From the NCBI RefSeq assembly GCF_907165205.1, contig NC_058191.1:43866943-43930942 (forward strand): DNA of 64,000 bases, written 5' to 3'. The position numbers and the translations under genes are program-made. Below are positions 43,431 through 58,400 of the stretch, one piece after another. Origin of the DNA: Coccinella septempunctata (lineage: Eukaryota > Arthropoda > Insecta > Coleoptera > Coccinellidae). The stretch's first letter is position 1, and each line of letters begins with the position of its first letter. The notes beneath the pieces were generated by a model that had not been told where the DNA came from, ran no database searches, and saw nothing but the letters and a program-made list of their open reading frames with translations.

Positions 43431-46400
43431 CTGAAAGAAACATGAAAATCAGTTCACATATTATTTTTCACCAATAACTACAACATGCGCGAAAGTAAGA
43501 TCAGCGGATTTAGAAAAATATCGAAGGTAAGAGGTAATAGAGGATGGCGAGCTGGAAGTTCGATATTCTATAATAGAATTTCTCGGTTCAAGTAGGTATG
43601 TATACATATAAGGTGTTTTCAAACATGACTCTTTTTTGACAGAAGGTAGAGCTCATAAAATGATTGTCCGTTTTTGCTCTTTATTTTTTTGGTTATTCAA
43701 GGTTTTCAATGTTTCGTTTGTTTTTTTTTTTCAGCATTTGCTATAGGGTAGATTTGAATTTACTCAAATGATAGTATGATATGAAATTCTGTGAGTACTG
43801 GGTTAGGTTGAGATACCTAGATTACCATTTCTCAATAAATTGAAAATACCCAATCATTTAATTTAATTTTAAATATGGCATTGTAGGACGACGCTGGCCG
43901 GTCGCAGAAAAAAAGCCGAAAACAGATGACTGGACTACTGGACCGTCATTAAGAAACATACGGACATCCCAAGTTGCTATTTCATTCAATTTAAAAAACG
44001 AAACGGGTAAATATTCTAAACGATACCTAATGGTTGATTCGGTCATCATAGGATAAAGCATTTTTGGTAACTTTTTATAATCCACATCATTCAGCTATAT
44101 TGCTATAGCGGCAAATGCAACACAAACAAAATATCCCAATTATAAATCCAGATTTCGAAAATTATATTTCGGTTAGATGAACATGGAGAAGCAAACTGAT
44201 ACCACATTTTGTTTGAAAATGCCAAAAGACTTATTTGCCAAAAAGTCGATCTGCCAAAAAAGAGATTGTTGAAAATATCATAGAATCTTGAAATTAAAGA
44301 TTGGGGCTTTTCGCCGAAAGGGGATTCGGTTTTACTTAGAAGGGAGACCCGGAACCTATAAGACTTTCTTTTCACATGACTTTATGCCTAAAGTGAAAAT
44401 TTAAATTTCTTAGCTTCCTTTTCCAGTAGCTAATGGGAGAACGAACAGAAAGAACTGAATTTGAACACGAATTCTACATCTGCAGAAAATGAAGGAGCGC
44501 TTAAAAAGATTTATGACATACATACAGATGCTACAATGTAAGATGAGCAAGATATCTGCTCCTGTATATCTATATCTAACTATTTGAGTAGAATGACATA
44601 TTAGTAATACCTGTGTTAGTAAAGAAGTTTACATTTCAGCAGTTGTTTCACTATGTTAGTCATCGTTGAATTCCAGTCAAATCTGCATTAAATCATATTG
44701 TCCATGATGAATATGTCGGGGAACGGAAGCAAGAAAAAATGAAAATATTTCCATTAATGTAGATTAGTGGAATTATTTTTATGTGTACGCAACAGAAGAA
44801 GGTATGTAAATCGCACAAGGAGAAATGCTTGCAATTGATATATTTTTTCGTCTTATTCACATCAATGTCATACTTTTATTAATGCATTAATTGGGATAGC
44901 CCAAATCAACATTATGAATGAACAAATAGCAAATATTATAAGAATTTTTTGACGGCAGTGTAACGAGTAACAACTGACCATTAAGAATTAATAAGTTGGC
45001 TAACTTATTACGCGAATTTCGTATAGTGCCTACGCAACTAGCACGCAGCACATGTTGAGTTGTTGAAATTGAAATGGTGTGCAACCCGGACCTGACTCAT
45101 TTAAAAATAGAGGCGTAGAAGGCTTAAAAGACGATGATACAAATAAAATTATTTTCTGAAAATAAAAAAATTGCCAGTATGTTTTTCCAAATCAATATGT
45201 AGCCAGAAATTTTTCTGAGCATATCTCAATATTATACGTAATGTATAAAGACGAAATATCGTGATTGGAAATTGTCAAGAAGCATCAATTCGAATGGAAT
45301 CCTTAAAATGTACAAATTACAAACCATGAAATGAAAAACTCACCGTGCGTGCTATTAGAATTATTCATCAAAGTCATGTCCATCGAGACTACAGCCGGAC
45401 TGGAACTGGAACTGTTCGGCGTTGTCGTACCTTTTTCTTTCGTACTCTTAAAAAAATTATGTTGTAACGCGTAAAATGGTGTTATTCTCGTTTTGGGGTC
45501 ATAATCAAGCATATGCAAAATAAGATCTTTGAATTTAAGATAATCAGACATGGAATGGCCAAACTCGCCCACACGCCTACCACCAGGTCCGCCTGTTTCA
45601 ACACCTAAAATATCATGCAACCTCCTAGTACCAGGAAATTTGTATTTTTTTCCATCTCGAGGTTTCTTGAGAACATACCTGAAATCAGAAATTTTCTCTT
45701 TATTATGTATGTATGATATCCATAGGTAATAATGTTTGATTCACAACGTAAAATCACATCTCCACAAATAACACAGAAGATCGACTTACCTCCCATCTCC
45801 TGGCAATTTGTCGAAGTATTTCTTCGTTTTCTCGGCCTGGTCTAATAGATGCTTTGGCGGCATTCCCAAAACTTCTATGATTTTGTTCATCTGATCTACC
45901 TCGTTTGCTCCACTAAACAATGGTTCTCCAGTGTGCATTTCTACTAATATACAGCCTAACGACCACATATCTATTGCCAAGTCATACGGTATACCTAGGA
46001 GTACTTCTGGCGATCTATAAAAGCGACTTTGGATATACTGATATATCTGAAATGTGAAAAATTGCCTGAAAACCTGCATTATCAGCAATACTCAATAAAT
46101 GTTAGGCTCGAATATGGCCTTTTTTTCCCCGTTATTTCCCTACCAACGATTATATGGCAGTTGGTCTGTATGTTATGCAATGATTATCATCTAATCCCTA
46201 ATGTGATTAAGAAAGGCGAATACTTTAAGCTGTTTGAGCCATCAATTGTTGCGTATCATAATATAAATAAATAAGGAATCAATAAAATAAACCTCCGAAA
46301 CATAAATCCCAAGTGCGAAGTACAATCTTTCAACTTAATGATACTCAATGGTAAAATTGAGCAGTATTAGTCTCAAACCCTTTGACGCTTCGGTAAAGGA

Positions 46401-49400
46401 TCCTAAACTACCAATAATAAATATGTATGTGGAAAACAATAAATTGAAAAAAATTAATTCAACACATGAAACTCGTTCTTCCAAGAAAATATTGAATAGA
46501 ATGCATAACTGTCGTAAAAGAATACAAATTTCAACGTATAACGATTCCTAGTTTTTAAACAACAAACGTAAAATGAAAATTTAATGTGGTAAATAATACA
46601 ATTGGTCAAAAAAATAGATACTTGTTCAAAAACTCACCCTTTGTCCTAGTTGGCAAGAACTACCGAAATCGACAATTTTAATTGCTGACCTCTTCGAGTT
46701 GCACAAGAGAATATTCTCGGGTTTCAGGTCGCAGTGGATGATGTTGAGTTCGGGCGTCGACAGGAACATGAGGGCCGTGCAAAGTTGCAGTGCGAACTTT
46801 CGCGTTAAATTCAGCGACACACCCCGGAAATTTGTGTTCCTCAATAGGTCGTATAGATTGAATGATAATAACTCGAAAACTAAACACAAGTGGTTCCGCC
46901 ACATAAAGTGTCTTTTCAAACGCACTGAAAAATAAATTCTTATAAATAAACATATGGCATTAATTACATACCTAACACTCTAAAATTAGTAAATATATAA
47001 TATTTTCTCATATTCCTGACCTTGAAAATTATAGGCAGCAATGGAACTCACCTATATAATATTTGTTGTCGAGATCCGCCTTGTTCATCATTTCCAATAA
47101 CTTAACCTCTATCTGAGCTTGATTGAGAAATGCTTTTTTATTTTTTATTATCTTTATAGCTACGTGACACTGTTCTACGTGGTCATAAGCCTTCACCACT
47201 TGCCCAAATGAGCCTTTTCCTATAAGAGAATCTATTTCGTATCTATCCAGGAACTTTTCACCATTTCTGACTATATAATCGTGATTATCGTCATCATAAC
47301 CGTCATTAAAAACTTTCTTCTCCTTCTTATGAGAAATGTCTTCGCTCTGTGTTTGAGTAGCTCGTCGTTTCTTCTTTGCATAGTAAACCTGAAAATAACG
47401 AAATTAAATAAATAGTACATATTTATCGAAGAGATATTATGTTATGATCTCAAATACGCCAAACAAGTTTCAGTATCTAAAATTAATGCATTACGGAAAG
47501 TAATGGCGTCTATAGAATTCTCTCATAAGCTATGTGGCGTGTTATTTTGTTTTGTTGGTGTGGTTCATTCTGCTTCCCTCCAAATGAAGCACGTTAAAAT
47601 TTCAAGAAGGCTCACTGATGGATGCAAATGGCGTAATAAGCAGAAGTGACATATTATAATTTCAATCCTCTAGAATCTAGATCGAGGTCGTTTGAGAACT
47701 GTATGCGAAGAATTGGCGAGAGGTAGGAAATGTTTTTTGTGGAGACATGACGCTAGTGTAAAATCTAGTCAGAAAACTTTGTTAATATCGTAACACGAGT
47801 ACCGCGCCTGGACGAGGCAACTTTAGAACTTTGTATGTGGAATATAAATGTATCGATTACTTTGTATCCTGTCCAGCACAGAATGCGCTGATGGCTAATT
47901 GGCCTGCAATTTCTGTTTCATTTTTTCTAATAATGAACCTCCGGAATCGTGAAAAAAAATGAGTATTTCCGGGAAATTCCTCTCCACGTTTTGGAGCATT
48001 TTATAGATTCCTATGAATAAATTGATAAAATCTGTTTGGAAAATGAGCTGTTTCGAAAGTGTATTCATATTTCCCAAAATACTTCATCTTGATATTTTAC
48101 AACTACTTACAGAGTTTTAAATAAAGCGGCGCATTCGGACCTCCAACAAAGAAGAAAGCTTTAAATCTCTAACATTTTTATTCTCAAAATTTGAGTATTT
48201 TCCGACTGCGGGAGTATTTTGACCACAAATTCTACATCAATAAGTTCAACCCAATCGATTCAGGCCACTTTGGCATAAAATTGTGAATTTAGAAATACTT
48301 AATTGGGCAAAATTATCACCGGGATGATAAAGCTCCCGTTTAATATGAATAATCGCAACGTTAGCTCTAGCTTCAGCCACATGAAGATGCTATGGTAACT
48401 TGAGAACACAAACATCCAGTGATTCATAAAAGTTTTATAATAAAAATCAAGTGATTAGATTAAGCTTAAAGGTGAAAAAATGAGCTGAAGGCAATCGAAA
48501 TGTGTTGAGAAATTTTAATTTTAAATAGTTAGCTTATCAAAACTAAAGAAGAGATTGGAACACCATAGTCGCTCTGCATTGTAGGTTTACAACATTAAAT
48601 GTTATTGTAGACGTAGGAATAGTATTTGGGAGTAGGAAATAACTTTAAAATCGCACCTCTTACTCAACTACATTTATTACGCCCCCATGGACTATTAACT
48701 TATTCAGTCCACGCATCTTTAGATGGCTGTTAAAGTTACGGCAAGTGACAGGCGGAGGGCGGAACGGCAGGGGACAAGCCAGGAATTGATAAAACGTCAC
48801 TCCGTTGGGTGAACTTTTTCCCGAAAAAAATTGGTTATGATCATTATTAATATCGTAAGGAGAATATTACCAGGGACGACAATGGGCTAGGGTGACAAGA
48901 AACGTACATTTTACTGAATGAAAGGATTAACAAAAAAAAAATGGTAAAAACATTTTTGTGGCTATCGATTATTTTGTGTAATAACCTCGGAAATAACTTT
49001 ACAATGTTTATTATAGGTACATTAAATTTTTAATTGATCAATCGAGAAACTATTCTTGCCTAGTGAATTTACCCTATTATCTACAGACCTTGGAAGAACT
49101 TCGTCGTAAAGTAGCCTCAATTATTATCAGGTGTGATTAGAGAAGTATGCTTAGAGTTGTAAAAAAATGCACATCTTAGAGGTTTAACACATGGAAAATT
49201 ACTGGACCCTAACTGCCCGATTTATATTTTTTACTCTCAGAAGTATGTATACCACTTGAAGGGGGTATACTCATTTATATTTCATTAAGTGAACATAATA
49301 TTTAACTGATTCACGTTGCCCAGCAACTTTGCGATTTCAACCTACAAAAAAATATAGAGGGCAAGTTGAAAATTCGAGGGATATTTTCATTAATAGTTCG

Positions 49401-52400
49401 TGCTACACATAACTTACTTCATTTATATGTTTGTAGGTTTTGATGAGGTCCACACTGAGTTTCCTGAGGGGTGCAGCAGAAGAATCTCTGAAGGTATTTG
49501 GGATTCTCGCCTGCATGGCCTGAATGTCTACCGAGGAATTTGAAATCTGGGAAGATGTGAGGATGTCTTCAGCTACCAATCTGCCATAAAGGGGTACGTG
49601 TCGCCTGACCATTGTTTCGTTGCCACCCCCACCTCCTCCGCCTCCACCTCCACTTGAAGCCACTGCAAAATAAAATGTCTTGATTTAATTTTGCTTGATG
49701 TTCCCTGCCTGAAAGTAATAAATGAGATCACACTGACATGGAATAAATTATAATAATATATGAGCCTTATCTGTGACATTAAAAAATGATGAAATGATGA
49801 AAAATGCTATTATATGTAGATACATACATAAATATAAGTGCCAAATAGTTTTCGAAATATGTAGATATTGACCAAAACCTCGTGGGACACGTCGAATTAA
49901 AAAAAAAAAAAGTTGAGCAAGGCCCATCATTTCGACTTTCATTCCGTCTCGGACAATAAATAAATAATCCAGTTAAATCCTTTCTATTGGCCTCTTTCAA
50001 CAAGTAGATACGTACATCAGCAGCGCAAATAATACCCCCGACAGGGTCCATTAAAATAATAATTCAGGAAAACGAGTAAATTTCGTCCGGCGGCGAACAT
50101 TACAAGCGTCGTTAGTAACGTTGCCAGTTACTGAATTCAATGGGTATCATTGGCGTCGAGACATATAAAATATAAATACGGGCTGGGCTACAACAGAAAT
50201 AAATCATGTATAACGGATGAACCGAATCTGGGAAGTTTGATTTTTTCATTGTTTCTCTGAAACCTATGTGTATCAAGTCATTTTTCGAAACAACTGTATT
50301 TTAAATATTCTACTGATTGAAGTTATAAGCTCTGTACCTATTGCAATTCGACTTAATTTTCACACGTCTTTTTACGTCTAGATTTTTTATAGCACGATGA
50401 CATTTCCTCAATAACAGGTTATTGCGATAGCAAAAATAATTTTTCAGATAACCACGAGAGTTCGAACTCCATGTCAGATAATATGTAAACGAAATTTTTT
50501 GCATATTTACTATCGATGTTACGTCTTAAGGTAGGTGTAAACACAAACTTGAGATTAGCCGGCTAAATTTAGGCCTGCCTACGTAACTTCAGCCGTAACC
50601 TCAATAAAATGAATATACTGGGCAGCCGCACCCGCCATTTTGCAATTGAATTGAAATACATATGAGAAATTGGAATAATTGGATTATAATACCCTCGATA
50701 ATACCTGCCCAGTTGTAAACGAGGAAACGAGTACCATATCAACTCTTCTATGATGAACAACGTAGATAAAAAAAAATTGCCGGAGTACTCTAGTCAAAAC
50801 TACGTAGGTAACAAATTGTGCTAAACAATTAAGTGCATCGGTAACACTGAGAATACAACGCCCCCTTGAAAAGTTACATAAAAAAGCATCAACATTAGAT
50901 AAATCTACAAGTTAAAACAGGTAGTTGAATGAGATGTTTAATGGGAGCATTGGCCTTTAAATTATATTCTTCAGTAATGATACTTCACTGGCATACTGTT
51001 TTATTTGAAAAGGGACAAGATTGAAATCGGCCTAGAGCAGATATGGATGGATGAAAAACAGGGAATAACAGGAGCCGTTATGATATCATCATAACCTGTA
51101 ATCTGAGGAAAATGAAAAATAGGACCGAATCCCTGACCTAACAGCACCGCCCCACAAGTGGCAACGGTGAAATGCCAGGACCTGCCAACATGCCAGACGC
51201 CGTGGGAGACGCATACAGAAAGAACGAAGCGAGCACCCTCTCCTAGCAGACCAGGCGGGCAATTCTCGAATCAGGCGACTCGACAAAGTATACGCTAGTT
51301 ACATCGTAACGCACAGAATTCTCAAATAGCTATTCTTGAGCGGGCGACCCTGCCGTATACGAATATTCTGTGCGATGAATGCGTGCGTCTAGCAAAGTGT
51401 GGTTATAAGTGGGCGACTAGTGTTCGGTCGCATGAAATTCGAACGTTCTTTTCGTTCCGTGGAACAGTTGTTTTTATTAAGAAAAAACTGAAAGTGATTT
51501 AATTACATTAGAAAACTCAATTGTGATCAACGAATTAATATGGTATCTTCGAATTTAATAGCTTGAAGTTCTAAATGAGACAAAATTCCAATTTCAAATT
51601 TTCAATGACCACCTCACACATTTTACGAGTGGGATGATTTTTCCCATTTTTTCCAACTGAGGGCAAAATATTCGTCAAGTTTTTTTCTGTACTATACAAG
51701 TTGTCCCAAGATGTTCCATACAGTCATTGAGCCGTATTCATGAGAAAAGGTTATGCTTATAATTGCAGAAAATGAAGGAATTCCTTGAGCTCGCATTCAT
51801 AATATTCCGAATAAAATCTCGGCTCTAACACAACCCGTCGATAAAATTTCGTTTCTAATCACCACCCCTCTAAAAACAACCCCCCTTTGTTTTAAATTGC
51901 ACCCTTATAATTTAAAATTTTTTCACTCTAAACGATTCCCTAGTAAAAGAAAAATTTAAATTGTATCCTTACATTCTGTTCACTCTGAACGATTCCCTAA
52001 TAGGAGAAAAAGAAAAACACGTTAAAAAAATCAAATTGAATAAGATGTCGAACTAAAACAAAGTTACCACCATAGAATTTAAAATTATCGTATTACTATA
52101 ATTTTTTTTTATTGTCGGTATTGAGTGCCTTGGGGCACTTAAAATATTTCATCATAAATCGCAAAAATGGTGGATATGCCAGAATTTATAATTATAATTT
52201 TAAAGGGTTGAATTTGCGTAAGAAAATGAAAAATTGTTTTAACATATTTTTTTCTTTATTGGGGAATCGTTTAGAGTTGAAAAAATATAAGGGTGCAATT
52301 TGAAAAAATTATTTGGGAGTAGATTTTAGGGATGGTAATTAGAAAAAAAATTAATGACGTATTCTGGTTATAGTTCCTGATTCCATTAAGTTGAAACTTT

Positions 52401-55400
52401 TTGTTTGAACTTTCTATCTTGTCTGAGAGCCGAGATATTGACTGTACCCTGTATATTTTTTAAATTTTCAGATACATATTGCATTAAGATTCTCTGCCAC
52501 TGGTAGTTATCAAATGGGTGAGGCTTCCAACATATTTTTAGCTGTTAGACTGTGAGTTTTAAATTTATCACAAGTATTCAATACATGTTAGAATGTTATA
52601 TTCAAAAATTCTCAGCAATAAGAGAAGTAATTAAGATGATGTTGCTCTTATTCTTCCCATCTTAAAGTTTCCTTTCTTAAACGGAACCATCTTGAATTCA
52701 AAATGTCAACTTGGGAACATGCGCAGCTTCATTTGATTCAGATGAACCCACAATTTTGCGATGTTGCCAGAATGTATAGTACGAGTCGCCCAATTCCGTA
52801 GCGTATACGTAGTAGATAGTTTCGGGAATAGATCGAATCGGTTCTATGCGCTATCATCCGTGCGCCCTGTCTCGTATACTCTACGTTGCGTATGGACTCG
52901 AGAATCGAACCCCAGACGTGAACCCTCCAGAAAGATCGATACCCCAGCCTCCAACCCACCCCTCCTTTCACGTTCCGCTCCTATTTCGTGAACATCTCAT
53001 CGCACTTACAGACTATCAGAGGCGGGCTCCTAAGCGTCTGAAGCAAGAAAATTGTGATCGAAACATGAAATATAAAAAAATATCAGTGTCGAAAATATCA
53101 TATATTTAACCCTTTCGGTCAATAATGATCATTTTTGACGACATGGAGATCTAATTACGATTACCCTGAATTTGTGTGCCCGTTTGGTCGTGATGTAAAT
53201 AATTGCAATATCAGTCCTCTTCGATGAGTTGAAACACGCCATCTTATTCATTTGAATTGAACTTTTATTACAGCTGTTTGCCACAGTGGTTTCACATATT
53301 TGGATTATCTAGTTAATAGAACATCGATCTTCATTCATACTTTCAAATCGAATTAGCAGTTTATTTGGAAAAATCTTTCATTGACAATAATAAAATAGAG
53401 TTTTGAGTAACAAATAACAATTTGATCACGTTGGCCTGGTCCGTGGTCTCACCAAAAAGTTCAAAAAAAGTTTTTGAATTGAAAACAAAAAAGAGGGACT
53501 GAAAAGGTCAAGTCATTCACAACAAACCTATAGGACAGTTGTTACGAATAATATTTTAAGGAGATGAGTTCATATCCCAATTTCATTATTATAAAAGGAT
53601 GAAACGTAAACCCGAATAAATCAAGTTTAATCGTTTAATGGTTTAATTGGAAATATCCGATGCGCCTCGGCCTGTGCGGTTACGAAACCTTAACTTCTGT
53701 CAAAACAAATAACAAAACGAGCGACATATTTTGTATGTTTCGTTTATAGCTATAGAAAGGGCAGTTCATTTATTATGAAAATATGAAGTTAGGTTAATAA
53801 TTGTTGATTTGGTCTGCATAACAGCTATTTGTTAGTTGGTACGTGCTACGCGTTATTCGATGCTGCATAAATTTAGAGTTAGCCTCAGTAATATTATTAA
53901 TGGGTACCACTCAGGAGGCGTTTTCTCGGGGATTTCGGGTAGGCAGCATCGAGGAATGCCGATCAAGAATCCCCGTGTGCGGCCGACCAGCCCCAATTTC
54001 AGCATCCTCAACATCTGGGGATTTATTGTACTCGGGCGACCGATTCCAAGTTGCTGAAAGATACACTAGAAGTGGGCTTCCTAGTCCCGAATGGAAGCAC
54101 CGTCTGTGGCCGCCCTTGAATCTGATCGCCAGATGGCATCCTTCCGCATCGATGCTCTCCACCTGAAACCCCCGAGAAAACGCCTCGTGAGTGGTACCCA
54201 TAACGGTATGGCCCCCGTACGTTAACCAGATTCACGAAAGGAGGAATATGCTGATTTTTATAAAACCGCAGTAGACGCTTCGAATAGTTTGACTTTTTAA
54301 CTACAGTGACTCTAACAAGACAATGGTTTCGTGACGTGACTGAATCCGCATTCCGGATTACAGCATTGTAAGCCACCATATTCTTGCAAAATTTCCAATT
54401 GTCGCCACTGTATTTATAACTATCCCAGCGCCACCTACCAGGTAACGGATTCAACTGGAACCGCATCCGTTCGAATGGATACGAGGATACAATAAGGCAG
54501 CAGATTCAGAGGCCATTGGGAGTAGTACAGTAGAGTAGGAGCCGTTACCTGCCAGATGACGCTGGGTTATTGTTATAACTTCAATGCGTCTACTGGCATC
54601 TGATAAAAGTTCATCAATTCTGTGACGGTCGCTATCAAGATGAGAGTTATGTCGCTCTGGCGAGATCAAATAAGACCGATTCCATGGTCATCATCAACTT
54701 CAACTCACCATTGGTAGGTACGATTCGTATTCGTATGGTAATAGTGGTTGATATTATATCAGCCGCTAGTGTCGGTCTTTTAGTCATCCGTTGATTCTGT
54801 CTGAATTAATCGAAGGATCAAAATATTGAAACTGAATTTATGCTCTTTCTGAAATGTAATTTATACAAATGTAATATTTTCACGTTGAACACCAATATTG
54901 AGGAATAATCAACACTCTGAAATATGAGTACAATTAATATCCCACTCTCTTCGTTGGAATTTATGGCAACGAACGTCACAACTTGCAATAAACTTTGTAG
55001 ATCAAGAAACTAAAGAAACTGAAAGTTTTTTCAACATCTCACAAGTTTCGCTTCTTCAAGTGGATCTCCCTTTAATGCTACATCGTTCGTACGTAAGATA
55101 AGATCAAAATTATCTACAATCCAATTGGTAAAAATGCTTTTTGATCATTTTGGCTTTATCTTATCGCCACTGAAATACCAAAAAGCATTGTTTGCATGGA
55201 ACCCTTCCTGAACAGCGTCTGGATTGTCGCCAGGCACGAGATAGACAGCATGGTCCACTACCGATCAAACGAACGAGTTTTGAGTTCCTTGGAGGTTCTT
55301 CACCTTTGTATTGTGCGAACTTACGCATTCCCTTTTACTTCGCAAAGTTTTTCTGTTCAGGCTTTTACGTCCCTACTCTTTTTATTCAAGTGAGCGGGTA

Positions 55401-58400
55401 CTATCAGGAATAAATAAAAAATTGCATGCGATGTATATAAATATATATTCTTTTGATATAGAGCATTACAATCTTGAACAGCAAACAATAATTATAGCAT
55501 GTGTATGAGATAAAGTATTAGCAGAGGTTAGCTTAACGGGGTATCATACAAATTGGTGTATGATACTTGAATTTTCTTCATGAATTATTTGTTCTATTAA
55601 CTGTTCTATAACGATACCATTTTTTTGGTGAAACTCAAAAATTAAATTTCGACTTGGAGAAAATTTAACACCCTTGGGTTTGTAACTAATAATTATTGTT
55701 TTTATCATTATCAATATTAAATACAGCGGCACGGATTTACAATTCCTGCCGAAAAATAAAATAATTGTAATAGCAATACGTATTATAGCTGAAATCTCAT
55801 GCTTGTTCATTTGTGTCATGATATGAACATAATCCGTATTAATGGCGAATATTCGATTTGTTGGAAGTTGTGCTCTAACGACGCGTGAAAATGAATTGCG
55901 GCGAACGTTTTTATAGATTTGCAATAGAGGGTGCTGCCGCATTATTGCTTTTAATGCCTCCTAACACCGGCCGCTCTTTTGTTCTGGATTCGGCCAGATT
56001 ATAGACTATCCATTACGTCAATTATTGAAATCCTCAAGCTCATGTCGAACACTGGATAGCTACTTCTCAACTCCCAACTATTCGTTTTTCAGAATTATTA
56101 TGGATTATTAATCGAATATTAAAATGTGTTCGCCTTACACATTAAAATAGGCGTTTCTGATGGTGGTAGGCTGAAGGCAATGCGAGCTAACTTTGTAATT
56201 TATTTCTCTGTGCAGATTCCCACCATATAACCAGAAATTGACGAGTACAAATAGGGATAATGATTACCTATGTTGATAATGATACCTTTTCTTCATTTTC
56301 AGAACAATTTTTTTTTGTTAGTGAAATAGATATTGGATTATTATTCCCGATAATATTGGTTCATATCGGCCTATTTCAAGGGTAAAAAATGGAAATTTGT
56401 GCCATAACGCTAAGAATCATGAATACGAATGTGAAAGTTTTGGCAAAAATCAGAATTACAATGGAATTTATTCATATAAATGTCTCGTGAATGAATAGGT
56501 AAGAGAAGTGCAATTTTTCATAACAAACTTGATAAAGAACCAAGATAATTTATTGTAGGTAGATTCTAGAGAGTAATGAAGGAACTCAGAACCAGAAATG
56601 AAAAACAGAAACAAAAATGAATCAATCAGTTCCCCACATTGGGATTCAGTTGAATCTACAATTTCAAGAATGAGAGCACTCAATTGTATACATTTCGAGA
56701 TAAATTTGAAATTTTCAGATACTTTTGTTTTGAAAACTGATGAAATAACAAGTAACAATCATTATCAGCCAGAATTGAGAAAAATAGATGGCACCCTTGT
56801 GCCATATTACTTAAAAAATCGTAGAATATTCCATTGCCAAAAGACAGGAATAAGCAATGTATCTGCATGTAAACGGTCTCCTCTTAAAGTTCCGCATGGT
56901 ATAAAATGATCCCGGTTTCTCTCCCAACCGGTGGAACTGCCGACCGTCCGATTTGCCGTTCGTGTGCAAGATGCCCAAGATGAGAATCAATCCTTGTGGC
57001 CCTGCTCTAGTATTCAACCAGACCACCAGTTGCAGAAAGGCATAACCTTCCGCAAAAAGTACGAAGCGCTTGTTAGGAATCACCATCTGATTGTGCGCAT
57101 AGACGATCAATATGACTGCACACTTTCCCATTTCCATCCCGACTCTTTTCCTCCAGTCGCATTCCACATTTGTAGCTTGCCAATACCAAAGGACGGTTTA
57201 GTTTAGGCTCAACTTCGAACTGAGGTTTATTCCCCTTCAATCTCATATTTTCGATGTTTCTCGTCGGAGCACCATTATCGAATGAAATCACTTTCAATTA
57301 AATATATCTCATGATTATTTTTCATTTTAATTTCTCATATAAGGAAACAGCAGATATTATCAATTCCTTCTGAGCGTTATCTGGCGAATAATTTTTAAGA
57401 TACCTTCATGCATAGTTTCGTTGAATTTCCTAGTGATCCCAGTTCTACAAAATCAAGCACAAGTACTGCCACTTCTTTATAAGTTTTAATCATTGAACTA
57501 TCAATACATTTTTGAAAACTTCTCTGTTATCCATTCAACTAAATCGGCATTTTGAATAGGTAAGTACTAGAAGAAAAATTCAGATGCGTATAACTCTGAA
57601 ACCACCGCAGCAGCGCATTGAAAGTTTTTAAATTTTAACGTGTTTCGCTATCATAATAGCTTTTTCAAGTGGGTGAAGGAGACAAGCAGTCACCTCTCGC
57701 ATAATTGCCATATTATCTTTATTAAACACCCTCTACAGATTAACTTTGATCTATAATACTTAATATAAATTAAATTCAAGAAGAAAAATAAGAAAACCCC
57801 ACCAGAATCTACCCCGTCGTACATGTACATGCATTATAGCATAATTCAAAGCTACTGACTATTTTTTTTGTCGGAATAGATGAGTGAGAAAATGTTCTCA
57901 GTATTAAAAACAACTTTCACATCATATACAGAGAGTATGAATAGGAAATGCATAAGCACCTCTTCAAACTAGTTTTCTCCTCTAAAAATACCTGGCGCTA
58001 TGTCTGGCTAGACCGATCCGATGGAACGGATTGAAAATAGATAACCGCGTTGCTTGCGACTTCTTTAACCTGGACCGAATTTACGATGTTGCCATCTGTA
58101 ATACATATATGTTTTTACCTTCTTCATTCTAGAGAATTGGGTAAAAAAAGTAACAACTTACTCTCAACATATCCATATCTCCGCCAGTGGATTACATAAA
58201 TTTTCATTGGAAATATCGGATCATTTACCTTAATCAATACTACTCGTGTGATTTCCGATCGGCCAATTTTCCAAAATATATTAAATTTTTCTATCAACTT
58301 CAACTCCCTTTATATCGGGAATTAAAGCTCCAACAACATATATGTGTATAATAGGAACTATTCCGTCCACTTTTGCTTTTCCTATATGCCCTATGAATTT

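Noticed and set aside
43858..44375. Two adjacent - strand frames in minibrain intron 6
   Set aside because: Not part of DYRK proteins and no recognised family; exons 6 and 7 join in phase without them.
54023..54466. 147-codon - strand frame
   Set aside because: It overlaps the inverted-repeat element and its arms; the length follows from the palindrome and GC content, with no known domain.
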